Source: Asterias amurensis
Lineage: Eukaryota > Echinodermata > Asteroidea > Forcipulatida > Asteriidae
Assembly (NCBI RefSeq): GCF_032118995.1
Contig: NC_092667.1
Span: forward strand, 4,332,931 to 4,396,930
Length of the DNA stretch: 64,000 nucleotides
Reading direction: 5' to 3'
Positions 49,508 to 61,646 of the stretch are shown piece by piece (position 1 is the first letter of the stretch; every line of letters begins with the position of its first letter). The position numbers and the translations under genes are program-made. The notes beneath the pieces are model-generated. The model saw nothing but the letters and a program-made list of their open reading frames with translations. It ran no database searches and was not told the DNA's origin.

Positions 49508-49513
49508 AATAAA
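49508..49513 (+). terminator. Candidate poly(A) signal of FAM91A1
   Basis: AATAAA 570 bp after the stop codon, in AT-rich sequence. Not confirmed. Confidence 0.4.
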
Positions 49514-50492
49514 CATTACCCACTTATTTTATTTACAGTAAACAACTCATTACATCAACTTCTAGCTTAACTCTAATTTTGTCCACAGATCAGTAGACAT
49601 TTTGTATTAAGTTAGAACAATCTTGCATAGAACAGTTGCAGATCATTGCAGGACTTTTTAGAATCAAAGTAAGGTACGCAGTGGTTCAAACTGTGTGCAC
49701 AATTTGTAAAAAGCAGGTGCAGATAGTTTGGTTCCTAAAGTCACTTTGTTCCTCAAAATGGAGTGACAGATTCATGTTTCAGAATGCTTGATGAACAAAA
49801 TGGAATTGTATGTCATCAGGAACTAATCAAGATCCTCACTCTACTTTGTTTAATTTCTGCAAAAATTCCATACTTTATTTAGTTCAGAATAGACTGGTAA
49901 AAATACATGTAATTGTTTCTAATCGATGCTTTTAATTATCTGTGAAGCTGTCCAATGGTATCCTACATTAATCTTTATATGAAGATTAAGTTATATTTTT
50001 ATGTATGGTTTTTCTGTTCGTGCAAACAGTACAGAAATCAGCCAAACCCTTGTTTGTACATTATCTAGACATGCTTGTTCTGGACAAAGTCATCGTTTTG
50101 TTGTGTGATAAACTTTATAGGATTTATAATCCCTAATGTTGCAGCCAGTACAAAGAATAAGAACCCATAGAATGCTATGTGGGTAATTATCTGTGCATAA
50201 CTGATTTGAGGTAGTTTATGCGCTCTGCCATTTTGGCTGTATGTCAAACACCAGCTTTCCTATTAATGTCCTGGTTAATTTTGCCATGCAAATGTCACAT
50301 GGTATTGATACTTGTTGTCTTTTCCTGACATAGAGGTTATACACAGCAGACACAGATGACAATTGAGCTCAGCGTTCTTTGTATTTTATCTCTATGAGCT
50401 GTTCAATACCATTATTATTTGAATTTGACTTCTTTCCATGTTTTCAACTTGGCATTGAGTCAATCCACGTGACCTTTATGGTAGGTCATCAC

Positions 50493-50660
50493 CCAGTTCC
50501 AGTTTCATAGAGCTGCTTAAGCATAAAAAGCAGCTAAGCACAACCAAATTATGCTTACCAGAGTAAGGTTATCAGCTAAACTACAATGTCACATATACAA
50601 TCTGTGTCTGGCATCCTGCTCGTTTCTGCTAAGCAGAAATGCATCAAGCAATATTTTACT
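50493..50660. mobile_element. Inverted-repeat family A element
   Basis: Left part CAGTTTCATAGAGCTGCTTAA and interior AAAAAGCAGCTAAGCACAAC match other family A copies; the right terminus is degraded. Confidence 0.5.
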
Positions 50661-51065
50661 TTAACTTCGCTCTTGCGCAAGGGAAATCCATCAACTTCCA
50701 CACATGTGGCTATAGCTTGTAAAGGGAAGAAAAGGGTTGAAGAAAAACAACTTCCAAAGTTAATTGCTTGAAACAATCAACCGATTAATTGGAAGATATT
50801 GAAGTTTGTTCTTAAGAAAAATTATTTACAACATACCAAACATAAAATGTTTTTAGAAATTATTTCAAACACGAGTGTAAAACAAATTTTTCTAACAGGG
50901 TGGTTTGATGATATTTTTCTTAATGGTTGAAAGAAATTTACTCTTCTGATAGACAATTTACATCTTCCGTTTAAAATTTGGCTATAACTGAAATTGGTTG
51001 TGTACTTTATTGTTATCGCACTGCAGATATGAGACAGCAGGTATATGAGATTTTCAATGTGCAAT

Positions 51066-51215
51066 CAGGGCCCAATTTCATAAGCACAGAAGAGCATTGC
51101 TCAGCAAAAACGGGTTACCAGCCAAATTTACATTGCATTATTGTGGCTGGTGCCCACTCAATTTTTGCTTAGCAGAGAAATTGTCTGCTTCACAGCTTTA
51201 TGAAATTGGGCCCTG
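51066..51215. mobile_element. Inverted-repeat family A element, short intact copy
   Basis: 150 bp, bounded by CAGGGCCCAATTTCATAA and its near-perfect inverse TTTATGAAATTGGGCCCTG. Confidence 0.75.
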
Positions 51216-51520
51216 AAATTTCTCCAGTAGTTCTTTGCAAAGCTAAGGTTATGGCTATGGCTATGTTCACAAATTTAAAACTTGTGTCAAAAACTAATAA
51301 TGGCTGATGTAGCCAAAACTGTACCCAGACAAACCAATGTTTTCTTAAAAGGCACTTAAATAGTAGTCTTGTTTATGGTTTTCTTGAAGGAATTCTAAAA
51401 ATGTTGATGGAGTTTCTGGATGCTCATTCTTTAGAAAATTGACAGTAATTACTGTACCCTTGAGCTGTTATGGTTGTTGCGTTTTGAAGGGACTGTGCAA
51501 CATTGGTGATAAACTGTTCC

Positions 51521-51898
51521 TTAAAGACATTGGACACTATTGGTAATTGTCTAAGACCAATCTTCTCACTTGGTGTATCTCAACATATGCATACAATAGC
51601 AAACCTGTGAAAATTTGAGCTCAATCGGTCGAAAGAAAAAATAATGAAAGAAAAAACACCCTTGTCACACGAAGTTGTGTGCTTTCAGATGCTTGATTTT
51701 GAGACCTCAAATTCTAAATCTGAGGTCTCGAAATCAAGTTCGTGGAAAATTACTTCTTCCTCAAAAACTATGTCACTTCATAGGGAGCCGTTTCTCACAA
51801 TGTTTTATACCATCATCCTCTCCCTGTTACTCGTTACCAAGTAAGGTTTTATGCTAATAATTAGTTAAGTAATTACCAATAGTGTTCACTGCCTTTAA
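51521..51898. mobile_element. Inverted-repeat family B element, complete
   Basis: Starts TTAAAGACATTGGACACTAT and ends ATAGTGTTCACTGCCTTTAA; central GAGACCTC palindrome present. Very similar to the copy at 43930. Confidence 0.8.
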
Positions 51899-53303
51899 CA
51901 TCTTGATTGAAATTAATACAAATGGTAAAGGACCCTGTACATTAGTTTCTAATCGAAAGCATCTCACATCATTTGAGAGGGTTTCCGAGTATGCTATGTA
52001 AAATATACTCGGCAAATCACTTAACAAAGTTTCCTTAAAATAATCCCCACCCACTTTGATGGCTCATTCACAGATCATTTTGTGATTTTTAATTTCCATT
52101 CATAGAGGTTTCAAGTAAATTTATTATACTGAAAGCAAATGTTGTACCATCTGTGTAATTTAAAATTCTTGTTAAAGGTTTTAAGCAAATAAAAAGGACA
52201 ACAATTGTTAAAGGCTGAGAGTCAGATTTTCTTAAATAAACACTTGTATAGGAACATTTATTTATTTAATTAATTAGTTTATTCTATTCTTTTGATAGTA
52301 CAGTGCATTTTGCAATAAAATTATTGTCGCTATATGTTGGTCCAAGATTGTTTCAAAAAAGAAATGTACATAGATAAAATATGAATACATGACTATTAAA
52401 ATATAAAGTTAAAATCTGTTGTTAAAGGATGGTTAATTTGGTTGGTTTGTACTTTGTTAATAGACCCTTGTGATGTCACATACTGAAATAACGCCCTCAC
52501 TGACTGTGTTTAAGGAAGATCTATCATTGGCCGAGAGTTGAAAAGCGGGTCTAAGTCCAAAGATTTTCTACAGGTATGTAGAGAAATCCCAGAAACCTAA
52601 GAATGACCTAAAGCAATCTTAATCTTCAACAAACATATGTTGAAAAATCAAAATAATGAGGCAAGCGCACAGGTTACTTTTAAACTGATTATTTTTATTT
52701 TTTTAATAAAACTTATTTAGATAATGGAAGATTTTATTTGTAATCAATACAAAGTTAATACCATTAGTCCATAACAAAATTGAAATAAGCATTTTGTTTT
52801 AATAACAACCTTAGCAACAGTTGTAGCTGTAGCCACCAATTCATTGAACAAATTTGGCTTAAGATGGGCTTTAGGTTTTAAAAGCATTTAAACAATAAAT
52901 TCAAACTTTAATACATTACTCGGCAATAATGTAAGGTTAAAAAGATTCAGAAAATGTAATTGTTTTATTAACTTACAAATCTTCTTGAAATCCCTGAGAT
53001 TTATGTTTGGAATTAAATTATCAATAAAATGTTTGAAACGAACAGACAAATTTAAAAAATTGAAGAATTAATAAAAATATAGATATTGATTTGATACAAA
53101 TCATTTGATTGCAAACATTTACATAATATATATTATTACAGTCAATGGCTCTTAAATCGTGGGTACAACATTGGCAATTGTCAAAAACTGAAGTTTTTCA
53201 AGCAAAAATACCTCAAAGGAAGTTTTCAAGCATGACCAACTTTATCCCAGCAAGTCTTTAACAACATAATTCCTTATTCATTATTGGCAAAGTCAAACAG
53301 TTT

Positions 53304-53309
53304 TTATTG
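53304..53309 (-). terminator. Candidate poly(A) signal of regucalcin
   Basis: AATAAA on the minus strand, 72 bp after the stop codon, a normal distance for a short 3' UTR. Confidence 0.5.
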
Positions 53310-53380
53310 CGTTTTAAACAATTAAGCAAGAAATAATAATCAAAAATCCTCCTCAAGGTTATTTCAATCAATCTATAAAC

Positions 53381-56300
53381 CTATAAATCATTAAATTCTC
53401 TACTAGCAAATCCAGTCACCCCTAATCCTGTGACCTTAAAAATGGAACCAGCCAAGGGTTGCTCATTTTTCACGATTTCATCACTGATTCCTTCTCGAGA
53501 ACTAGTCACGTAGAGCTCATCCAGGTTGGGTCCTCCGAAACAACAAGAGGTTATGTTGGTCGCTGGAAACATGATGGTTTTCAGCTTCTCACCTAACATT
53601 TGAATTTTAAAAAATAAAAAATACATGCTATTAAAAAGATTTGAGAGAGGGCCTAAAACCCACAGCAAATGCACGGTTTTTCCCGACATGCCCTTTATAA
53701 AGATTCAAATAGTTATTTGCCTTTGTATTGTTGTCAACTTCGAAGAACAAAGTGCAGGGTAAACAAAAATAACCTAGAGAATATGGTAAGCTTAGACTAA
53801 AATCTAAGCTTACCATATTCTAGGTTATTATGATTCAAATTCGACTTAAACTGTTTTGATTCTCAAATTGAAAACATACATGTACTGGTCCTTGGTGTTG
53901 GGTCAAAATCAAAAAAGATTCTTTATCACTGATGCAATTTTTATTCAAACTAGCCTCTTGTCACTTGTCAACAGTCTAGTGGTTAAGAAATCTGCTCTAG
54001 GATGGCTTTGGTTGTGGGTTTGAATCCCACAGTGAGTAGAATGCCTGTGGTTGTTTTCCCACGGTCTCTGGAAAGTACCAAGTACTCGGTGCTTATAATC
54101 ATACATTGGTGTAAGATACAATACCTAAATAAAAAATGGTTCCTGTCCCAATATTGTTTATAGGGCTGAGCATGCACAATCTCCCTCCCCTACCCAAAAG
54201 ACCAACAACTTCACTCTGCTACAACTTGGCAGGCCTATTATTTGACAGAGGCAATCACCTCCATTGCCTCTGGTCACAGCCTTGGTGCCCCTTAAAAGGT
54301 TCCCATACAAAATCTCAATTTCCTCTAAGAGGTGCCCTTTAACAAGAAGAACATGCCTTGGTGCTCTTAGGCTTTCAAATACAAAGCCTCAGGCCTGCCT
54401 GGAATTTCTGAAAAGTTTGATGACAAACCTGTGATAGGGTTGTAGCGATTCACTCTTGCCTTGCTGAAGCAAGCTAGCCACAGCATTCCTTCAGTGTCGA
54501 TACACATACCATCTGGAAAACCCTCCTCATCTGGTATCTTAACAGCTGGTCGTCGATTACCTACAAAGTATTTATAAAGCATCATTTTTAGTACAACTAT
54601 AGTTTCAAAAATAAATGGCATGTCCTGACTAAGCATTAAAGTCTGATGGACTCAAGCTGTCACTATGATCAGCTGAGTGTGGGTTCGAGTCCTGTCTGTG
54701 AGACTTTGTGTCCTTATGGAAGACACTAAACCATTGATTGTTTCGTCCCTCAGATGGGAGTAAATCCATAGGTCCCATGTGCTGTGTTATGTACATAAAA
54801 GAACCCAGTATACTTATCATGAAAAGAAGGGGTTTGCTCAAGTGTTTCTGGCAGTGGCTGCTGATGAAGGTGCACAGCAGCACCTAGACCATTAGAAGGT
54901 TTATACATGAATAAGTCTCATAATTCAAAAGCTAGCTCTCCATAACCTATTCAAAACAAATAATGGGCGGTGGGCGCTTCAATATGCCCCATGCGATGTA
55001 ACAACTGACAAAGCATGTTATGAGATTAAGAAGTATTATATACTGACAAACAAGGAGCACGCACGGTGAAACCATACTTACTTGTTTCACCAGTTTCTAG
55101 ATTGAAGTCAAATGCCTCAATCATCCTCGTTAGGGTGTCAATGTAGTACATGATCTTATTATCAAGACTCCATGCAATCCCGTTGGAGATGTCTACGTCT
55201 TGAGCATGTTTTGTGACTGACTTGTCAGGATGCAGACAAAAGAGGGAGCCCTGTTTTGGTAGGACGACAGCAGGACTTGACTCAGGCCCCATGGTTCCTT
55301 CATGATGTATACAAAGTTGAGAAATAACCAAAGTAATGATTTTGAAGAACAGTGCACAACAACAGCAAAATTTTGAGAATAAATAGTACAATCCTTGCTA
55401 TTGTTCATGCTAAGGAATAAAAGTAAGATTATTTGCCACATCAGTGTGTAAAGAAAGAGGGAACCAAAGAATCAATTTAATGTGGGCACTTACATGATAC
55501 AGGAGTACCACACACTAATTTCAAAACCATTGCAAATTGAAAATAATTTCTCGTATTAGTATTTAAATTGACCAAAGGATGTTGGACTTGATGTAAAAAT
55601 GACTGACCTGCCCAAAATCTACCCTTGGCATCACATTTCCCATCGTTGAATCTGTTGTTAGGTAAATCCTTATCCACCTTGGCAACTGTTGTCAAGGCAC
55701 CGGTTGACCAATCAAGATATGCGAACCGACACTTGGAGGCTACCAGGATCTTGCCAGACTTTGTTTTAATAACTGTGCCCACATTTTCACCTAGTGAAAA
55801 AAGGACAAAATCACAAATAAGTAATAATAGTTTTTATTTGATTATTTTACTTGAATATAAACAGTTCTGAACCTGCAACAGTTAGTGAATGTGTTTAAAC
55901 CCTACAACTATTATTAATGTTGTTGCACCTTATTTATTTTCTCACAAGAAGCCTTTACACTGAATAGACTCCAAATGCAGCGTTGAACGATAGAAACCAT
56001 ACACAAAAACTCCACAAGGCTTTTCACAAGTCCTTGCCCATGCTGTATGAAGAATGATCAGATTGATTATTGCCATTAACTTGTAGATTTCTATAATTCT
56101 GTTCATTCAAATGCTGCTTGTTTGTGTGTGTGCACATGTATACCTGAATGGGTGTTGTACACATCAAAGGGAAACTGGCCTTAATATAGAGCTGACCCAT
56201 AGAGCCAGCCAGCCATGGCAGCCAGTAGACCCACAGTTATGTGGCCAAGGCTAGTCAGCTAGCCTTAGCCACACAAGTGGGACTAGACAGACAGCCGCTA

Positions 56301-56855
56301 TGCTTAATATCAGAAGTTCATTAGGGGTTCCCAAGGTCCTTTCCCACCGCACCCAGTTAGCATACACCGTTATAATCATGGATGTTTTTTTCTACCTCCA
56401 TTGTATGGAGAAATAGATCTTGTTTTATAGATCATCTCCAAGAGTCCATATATAGCAGAGTTTTAAAAAAAAATCTGTGCATTTATAATAATATTTGTAT
56501 GAACATATAAAAGAATGGGTCTCTTCATAGTTTGAAGGGAAGGTTCCGCATAATGCTGGTAGTGCCACTACCAGCATAAATATGCGGAAACTTTCTACAA
56601 TTATACACTTGAACTCCGTACCACTAACGAGTAACGGGTACGGAGTTCAAGTACAGTCATTTTACGACCATGTAGGAATCATCCAACGTTAATGAACATA
56701 CCAACGTTAACCTGTTCATGGCTTCCGTTCGCAGGCTTGTAACGATGTACGGTGTTCCCTGTAATGTCAACAAAGTAGAAGGTCTGGCTGGGTAAGTCCC
56801 AGTACGGGCCTTCCAGTAAACTACCGCAGTTTTTCACCACAGCTGTGACTGACAT
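53381..56855 (-). CDS. RGN: Regucalcin / SMP30 (gluconolactonase family), complete, 298 aa
   Basis: Exons in transcript order: 56855-56702, 55790-55608, 55297-55082, 54560-54429, 53592-53381 (TAG at 53383-53381). The sum is 897 bp, phases agree, and human regucalcin is 299 residues. It is a six-bladed beta-propeller lactonase that needs a divalent metal and hydrolyses sugar lactones such as gluconolactone; it also has reported roles in calcium handling. Metal-site and active-site residues are all present: E15 in LLEGPYWD, N100 and D101 in NRFNDGKCD, N151 in DISNGIAWS and D201 in FPDGMCID. The exon 4 donor (G|GTTTGT) is weak but required by frame and homology. The start at 56855 is the first ATG that gives the usual N-terminus; upstream in the same frame there is only a TTG-started extension. 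The gene converges with FAM91A1. Confidence 0.95.
53769..53830. repeat. Near-perfect palindrome with arms of about 28 bp
   Basis: Left arm AATAACCTAGAGAATATGG followed by TAAGCTTAGA; the right arm is its inverse with one 2-bp difference; the loop is about 5 bp. Lies in the last regucalcin intron. Confidence 0.8.
53970..54120 (+). repeat. tRNA-derived SINE
   Basis: A-box region TAGTGGTTAAGAAATCTGCT and B-box GGGTTTGAATCCCACAG lie at tRNA spacing. Similar A-box region at 62213-62240. In the regucalcin intron after exon 4. Confidence 0.5.
54636..54930 (+). repeat. tRNA-derived SINE copy 2
   Basis: B-box GTGTGGGTTCGAGTCCTG at 54677-54694, then a conserved body with TAAATCCATAGGTCCCATG and ACATAAAAGAACCCAGTA, a core seen in several invertebrate SINEs. 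Related to the copy at 37375. In a regucalcin intron. Confidence 0.6.
56530..56655. repeat. Two adjacent hairpins next to regucalcin exon 1
   Basis: The first pairs TTCCGCATAATGCTGGTAGTG with CACTACCAGCATAAATATGC. The second pairs CTTGAACTCCGTACC with GGTACGGAGTTCAAG exactly. Both lie in the first regucalcin intron just after the exon 1 donor. Confidence 0.7.
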
Positions 56856-57272
56856 TATGTCGAATTTCTTCCCTAGTTTATTCAGAAGCAAACGTGATAA
56901 GTTGAAGAACAAAGAAAGCTGTCATTGATTAACTCTTTACAAGTATATAAAGTTCGTTCCGCTGAAGGTGATAGCGGAACGAATCGACCATGGACTCTGG
57001 AGGAGGGGAGGTGGTAGTTTGTTGATAATAATCAATCCCAAACGTAAACAAAACCGCGCCTCTCACAGCGCGCCCTCTCTTGAGCTATCGCGGCTGATTT
57101 ATGGCTGATTACGCTCACGTCCGTCACGCCTAGCCTGTGCGGTGTAGGATGTGTGTATGCGCGCGCAGGCAACGTGGTGGAAATTTCGAAAAATGAAGTT
57201 GTCCTCAACAAGCTAATCACACACTGCTTCTAGAAAAATCACCGAAATTGCAGTAATTATGTTACAAATTAA
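56856..57272. promoter_or_regulatory. Upstream region of regucalcin, possible divergent promoter and first exon of a plus-strand transcript
   Basis: The stretch upstream of the regucalcin ATG contains a short hairpin (about 56949-56981, arms built on GTTCGTTCCGCT and AGCGGAACGAAT) and then GC-richer sequence around 57050-57180. On the plus strand a consensus donor GTAAGT begins at 57273, after AATTAACAT. Splice-bounded candidate exons follow downstream on the same strand, so this segment could also supply the first exon of a divergent transcript. Inference from position and splice motifs only. Confidence 0.3.
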
Positions 57273-59381
57273 CATGTAAGTATTATATTTCTGATAAAAC
57301 ACTCTTATAGAACATACTGGTGCAAAGGGGGATTTAAACGCATCAATTTTTATACGTTTTTTTCCCCCCGAAAATTACGGCCAGTCTGAAGGTTTTTTCT
57401 CTCCGAAATGGCACCATGTCACATGTGTTGATGCATTGTGGGGCGGGGGGGGGGGGGGGGGGGGAGTTGGTTGTGAACAGGGGCGGAGCTAAACAACATT
57501 ATTGTTTACTTTTTCCTTTCAATCCATACAGTTAACATTTGTGCTTTTCAGTGTTAATGGTGGACCTCTGTCATGCCTGGCTTATTATTGTTAACTTTTT
57601 TAAATAATTTATTCTTTCTATTTTTTTAGGATTTTTTTTATAATAGTTGCTGCCTGCAACTGGGGAGTCCAACCTGGGCTAACTGGCAGTCTACTTTTTG
57701 CAGTTAAATCGGCGTCAACTTGATTCAACCAAATACTATGCAGATGGATTAGTCACAAGCAATTTACACAAACATGACAATGCGCTGAACATAGTATACG
57801 ATGCGGTACCGTGCATTGATGTCTAGTGCCAAGACTGTTCCATGTGTAGGAAGCATATTTTTTTCCCAGGACAGATGTGGCCACTTACCATATAATAATG
57901 GGTGCATGCTATGTGGCCTCATCTGTCCTGGGGAAAAAATAAACACGTGCAGGAAAGCGTTGCCTGCCCATATTATGTTACTATGTACAGCTGTTCCAAG
58001 AAGCCATGTGAAAATACACGATGGCGGCAGTCGGCTTTGTTGCTTAGATTTTTTTTTTTCCATAAAGACAACTAGCCAATTTAAAAAAAAATCATAACAA
58101 AAAAACTGTAAGAGTGCCCATCACAATTTTTTAGAATATTGTTGCTTACATCTTAAAGGAACACATTGCCTTGGATCGGTCGAGTTGGTCTTTGGAAAGC
58201 GTTTGTTACCGTTTTTTATTAAATGCATATGGCTGGAAAGATGTTGTAAAAGTAGAATACAATGATCCACACAAACATGCCTCGAAATTGCGTGGTTTTC
58301 CCTTTACCTTGTCGACTAACACGTCGGCCATTTATAGGGGTCAAAATTTTGACTCCCATAAATGGCCGACCGTGTTAGTTCGCACAGTAGAAGGAAAACC
58401 ACGCAATTTCGGGGCAAACTTGTGTGGATCATTGTATTCTACTTTTAAAACATCTTTCCAACCATATGCATTATATAAAAAACGGTTACAAACGCTTTTG
58501 TTTTGACCAACTCGTCCGATCCAAGGCAACGTGTTCCTTTAAACTTGCATTAAAAAAAAATTAGGCATTGTGAAAATAACTCATTTTCGCATATCAAGGT
58601 CAAAGTCAAATTTTTGCGTATTTTCGGTGGTACTGGGAATTTTTTTAATTTTCGGTTTTCAAATGTGGGACATCTTAAGAGCTTCAAAATGATGTTATCT
58701 CTGTAGGTGCTTTACTGTTGATGATTTGATTGTCCAAACACAGCAGGTCATGCTAATTAGTCAAAGGTTTGTTAAGATGTGTCTTCCCAAATAATGATCT
58801 GAATTACATAAAATTTGGGATTTGGGAATTTTTCAGGGAGTCCAATCAGCACACCGAAATTCATTTAAATCCGTGAGGGTCAGGTCCAAAAGCGCGTTAA
58901 ATAACACTTGTTATTACTGTTTCTAAACACTGATGATCAATAATCCAACAGTTGTGCCTGAATCAAAGAAATTACATACTACTTTCCAGAGTATTTAATA
59001 ATGGCGAATGAAACATTTTAATTTGAATCTGATTAAAGCTCATTTTTCTTGGGAAATTGTTAGTAGATGGTGTACCGCATAAACAAACACTAAATAAACT
59101 GGTGTCGTGGGGGGCGGGGTGTACATAATGTGTTTTTTTGTTTGATGGTGACAAACAAGTTGCAGACGTAACGTTGACGTTGTTTAAAATAAAAAAGATC
59201 TAAGCTTGCAGTTAGCCATCTACAAATCACTTCACTTTTATAATTTCCATCCCGTGACCGGCGTGTTGATCATAGTGTCTCTGCAAACCTCACTTGATTA
59301 TTTTTAAACATAATATTTTGATTTACCTAGATTGCAACAACATTATTTTAACTTGCTGTTTCCTTCTTTTTTCTCCAACAG
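57273..59381. other. Intergenic or intronic stretch without recognised gene
   Basis: Holds a long poly-G run (about 57443-57463), a hairpin (57850-57943, CCCAGGACAGATG and CATCTGTCCTGGG) and a complete family C element (58153-58542). ORFs of 98-111 codons here lie within these palindromes and are not genes. Confidence 0.5.
58153..58542. mobile_element. 390-bp fully palindromic fold-back element, family C, second full copy
   Basis: Same length and structure as the copy at 33274: TTAAAGGAACACATTGCCTT at the left, inverse at the right, centre GGGTCAAAATTTTGACTCCC. Degraded fragments are at about 60810-60870 and 63225-63515. Confidence 0.85.
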
Positions 59382-59943
59382 TCATTTCCGACCAACCCCA
59401 TCAGGAGGGTAGTGTTTTTCTTTAGCATGAACACTGAAACTAATTTAACCTCGGCTCGTAGCCTTTTGAGGCTACCCCTGCACTATCCAACTGGGATCTG
59501 CAAAAGGTAAGAAAGGTATAGACGAATCCGACAAAGCAAAATTGGTAGCAACCTCAATTCAGAATAACTTATGAGCTGCAGTGTCTTTTTGCATAATCTA
59601 GGCACTGAAGACACCGCAGCAACGACGGGCGGTGCTCAACACTTGCGCCGGGATCGGTGTAATAGACATAATCATTATTATATACCTCATGTATAGAATC
59701 CTTTAGTCTGATTGGTTGAAAATGGAGTCATGGAAATAGCTATGCCCCCTTCTTCTACCAAGATGACGTCATAGTGACTATGCCCGGGGCATATGCCTGC
59801 TCTGAAAATGACGCAACTTTGATTTGTATGATGTACGACTAGCGTTCCGTCTCACGACGTGACCTTTCTTCGCAGACGACATTTCACCGTATAGTCAGAG
59901 TGTTGTTGATAGGAAGAATCTTTATTCGGTATATAAAAGAAAT

Positions 59944-60104
59944 ATTGACTGCTTAATAATCGGGGAACAGTTAAATTATAGGCCCTCGGTGATGTCGAAA
60001 CAATGGCTATGCCCTCAGTTTCGCTTCGGGCATAGTCATGGTTTTGACATCACCTTGGGTCTATAATTTTAACTGTGCCCCTCATAGCAGTCAATATTTC
60101 CATA
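59944..60104. mobile_element. Fold-back element with arms of about 70 bp (CTATGCCC / GGGCATAG centre)
   Basis: Left arm begins AATATTGACTGCTTAATAAT and continues through GGAACAGTTAAATTATAGG; the right arm inverts these words. The loop is CTCAGTTTCGCTTC. The same GGCATA words near 59745-59800 suggest the full element starts near 59650. Confidence 0.65.
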
Positions 60105-61288
60105 CTATTTGGTTTAAAAAAATTCTAGCATTGGCTAATGTTGTTACACCTAGAATATAAAGCATGTTTCCTATCTAATTTGTTTTTTGTATCAACAAGT
60201 CTGTGTTGCTCTACTTTACCTGTAGAGCCACTACTTATGCATACATGTACCTATACCGGCAAGTTCAATACGCTATGATTTACGCGAAAAGTGCCTGCTA
60301 ATGACCAAAAATCGTGCGGCATAAACACCTTATTATTTTCCGCTTTTTTCTTAGCGATATGTGTGGTGCAGACATTTCTGGTACAGCTGTATCAATAATT
60401 GCAGATTTTACATCACTTTTATGTCCCCTTTTTACAATATTTTTATAAGTGGCTAATTGATTGGCAAAAGTTCAGTCAGTCCTTAACAGGGAACATAACC
60501 GATCCCTGTGACAACAATTCCTCGGGGGAGTAGGGGATAATATTCAACGCATTTTGGCGGATTTCTGTCTTTGAAAATTCGCCATTTGTTTTCAGCTCAC
60601 TCACTGAATGTTTAAATTTGTACTAATTTCTACATGTTTTTGTCAACTTCTACAGATCAACTTATGCGTACAGAGCGTCAGATCTTCAGTCACGGTGGCT
60701 GTCACACTGAGATGTTGAAGTCTTGACTCTCCAGCAATCTGCTTTGACTACTCAATCAACGTCATGATTACAGGTACGATTTAGACTACTGTCTATAAGC
60801 AAAGCATTCAAAGGGACCCGTTGCCTTGGATCGGGCGAGTTGGTCTATTAAGAGCATTTGAAACCATTTGAGAAAAAAGTTTTTCAATGTCATTTTGTGA
60901 ATCCACAAACTAATTTATTCATGTATTGCTTGCTGTTGAACTAAGTTTGTATACGTCCAATTTCCCCATATGAAAACATCAACAATACATGAAGCTGAGT
61001 AATTGACAAAATAAAGTCACTTTTAAATTCAAAGTGAAGACAAATTTTGAGTTATGTGAAGGATACACTAATCCTTGGTTAAAGAGCTCCAGTTTTTGGT
61101 GGATTTTGGGGGCTAATGCTTTTTACAAAGTTTGGCACCATTCAGTTCAAGTTGATCAACCTGATGGTTAAGAGAAAGTTTCATGGGTGTACGGAATGAG
61201 ACCCTTGTATAGTACAGCGAAATGCTACTCAAAATATCTCAGTTGCTCAACAAAAATCACCATTTGCTGCTCAGGCATGACGTATAAG

Positions 61289-61646
61289 CTTGGGCGATAT
61301 CACGATATTATCGAATATCGTGATATCGATTTGGAAACGATTTCGATATCGGATGGATTTGGTTTTAATCGATATATCGCAATATATCGCGATATATTGC
61401 GATAATCGCGATATACCGCGATGACGATTAAATATCGCGATGTATTTGCAAGCTTTAGACATCTTGCACCCCATTGGTTTGGAGTAATACCAGAAGAATA
61501 GGTCATTAGAACACCTCTCTTATGCTAAGACTGTCTCTTCTACAACTTTTACTTGGTGTTTGAAGACTGTTGATGTCAAATTATCGAATATCGCGATATA
61601 TTGTCGGCGATATATCGTGAATAAAATAAATCGATATCGCCCAAGT
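61289..61646. mobile_element. hAT-like element composed of GATATC/CGATAT words
   Basis: Ends CTTGGGCGATATCACGATAT and, inverted, ACTTGGGCGATATCGATTTA. The interior near both ends is a dense series of ATATCGCGATAT words. The TTGGGCGA-type terminus resembles the hAT-like element at 4535, but no convincing 8-bp duplication was found at the flanks. Confidence 0.65.

Larger units (their letters stand above)
48939..53380. other. Convergent region between FAM91A1 and regucalcin: 3' UTRs and repeats
   Basis: A candidate FAM91A1 poly(A) signal is at 49508-49513 and one for regucalcin at 53309-53304 (minus strand). Elements: a 13-bp tandem repeat (49003-49051), family A copies (50493-50660, 51066-51215) and a family B copy (51521-51898). 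ORFs here, including one of 92 codons at 49174-49452, show no recognisable family and no splice support. Confidence 0.55.

Noticed and set aside
53970-54060. tRNA gene
   Set aside because: A and B boxes are present but acceptor and anticodon stems do not pair; better explained as a tRNA-derived SINE. The same holds for 490-605, 6025-6085, 32985-33045 and 54636-54700.
56855-56912. Longer N-terminus for regucalcin, a possible targeting peptide
   Set aside because: The extension would start at TTG; the first ATG in frame is at 56855 and gives the standard regucalcin start.
57801-58097. 98-99-codon ORFs on both strands
   Set aside because: They overlie a hairpin (CCCAGGACAGATG repeats) and have random composition with no family resemblance.
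58171-58506. 111-codon plus-strand ORF
   Set aside because: Entirely inside the family C palindrome; its inverse strand codes a matching ORF.
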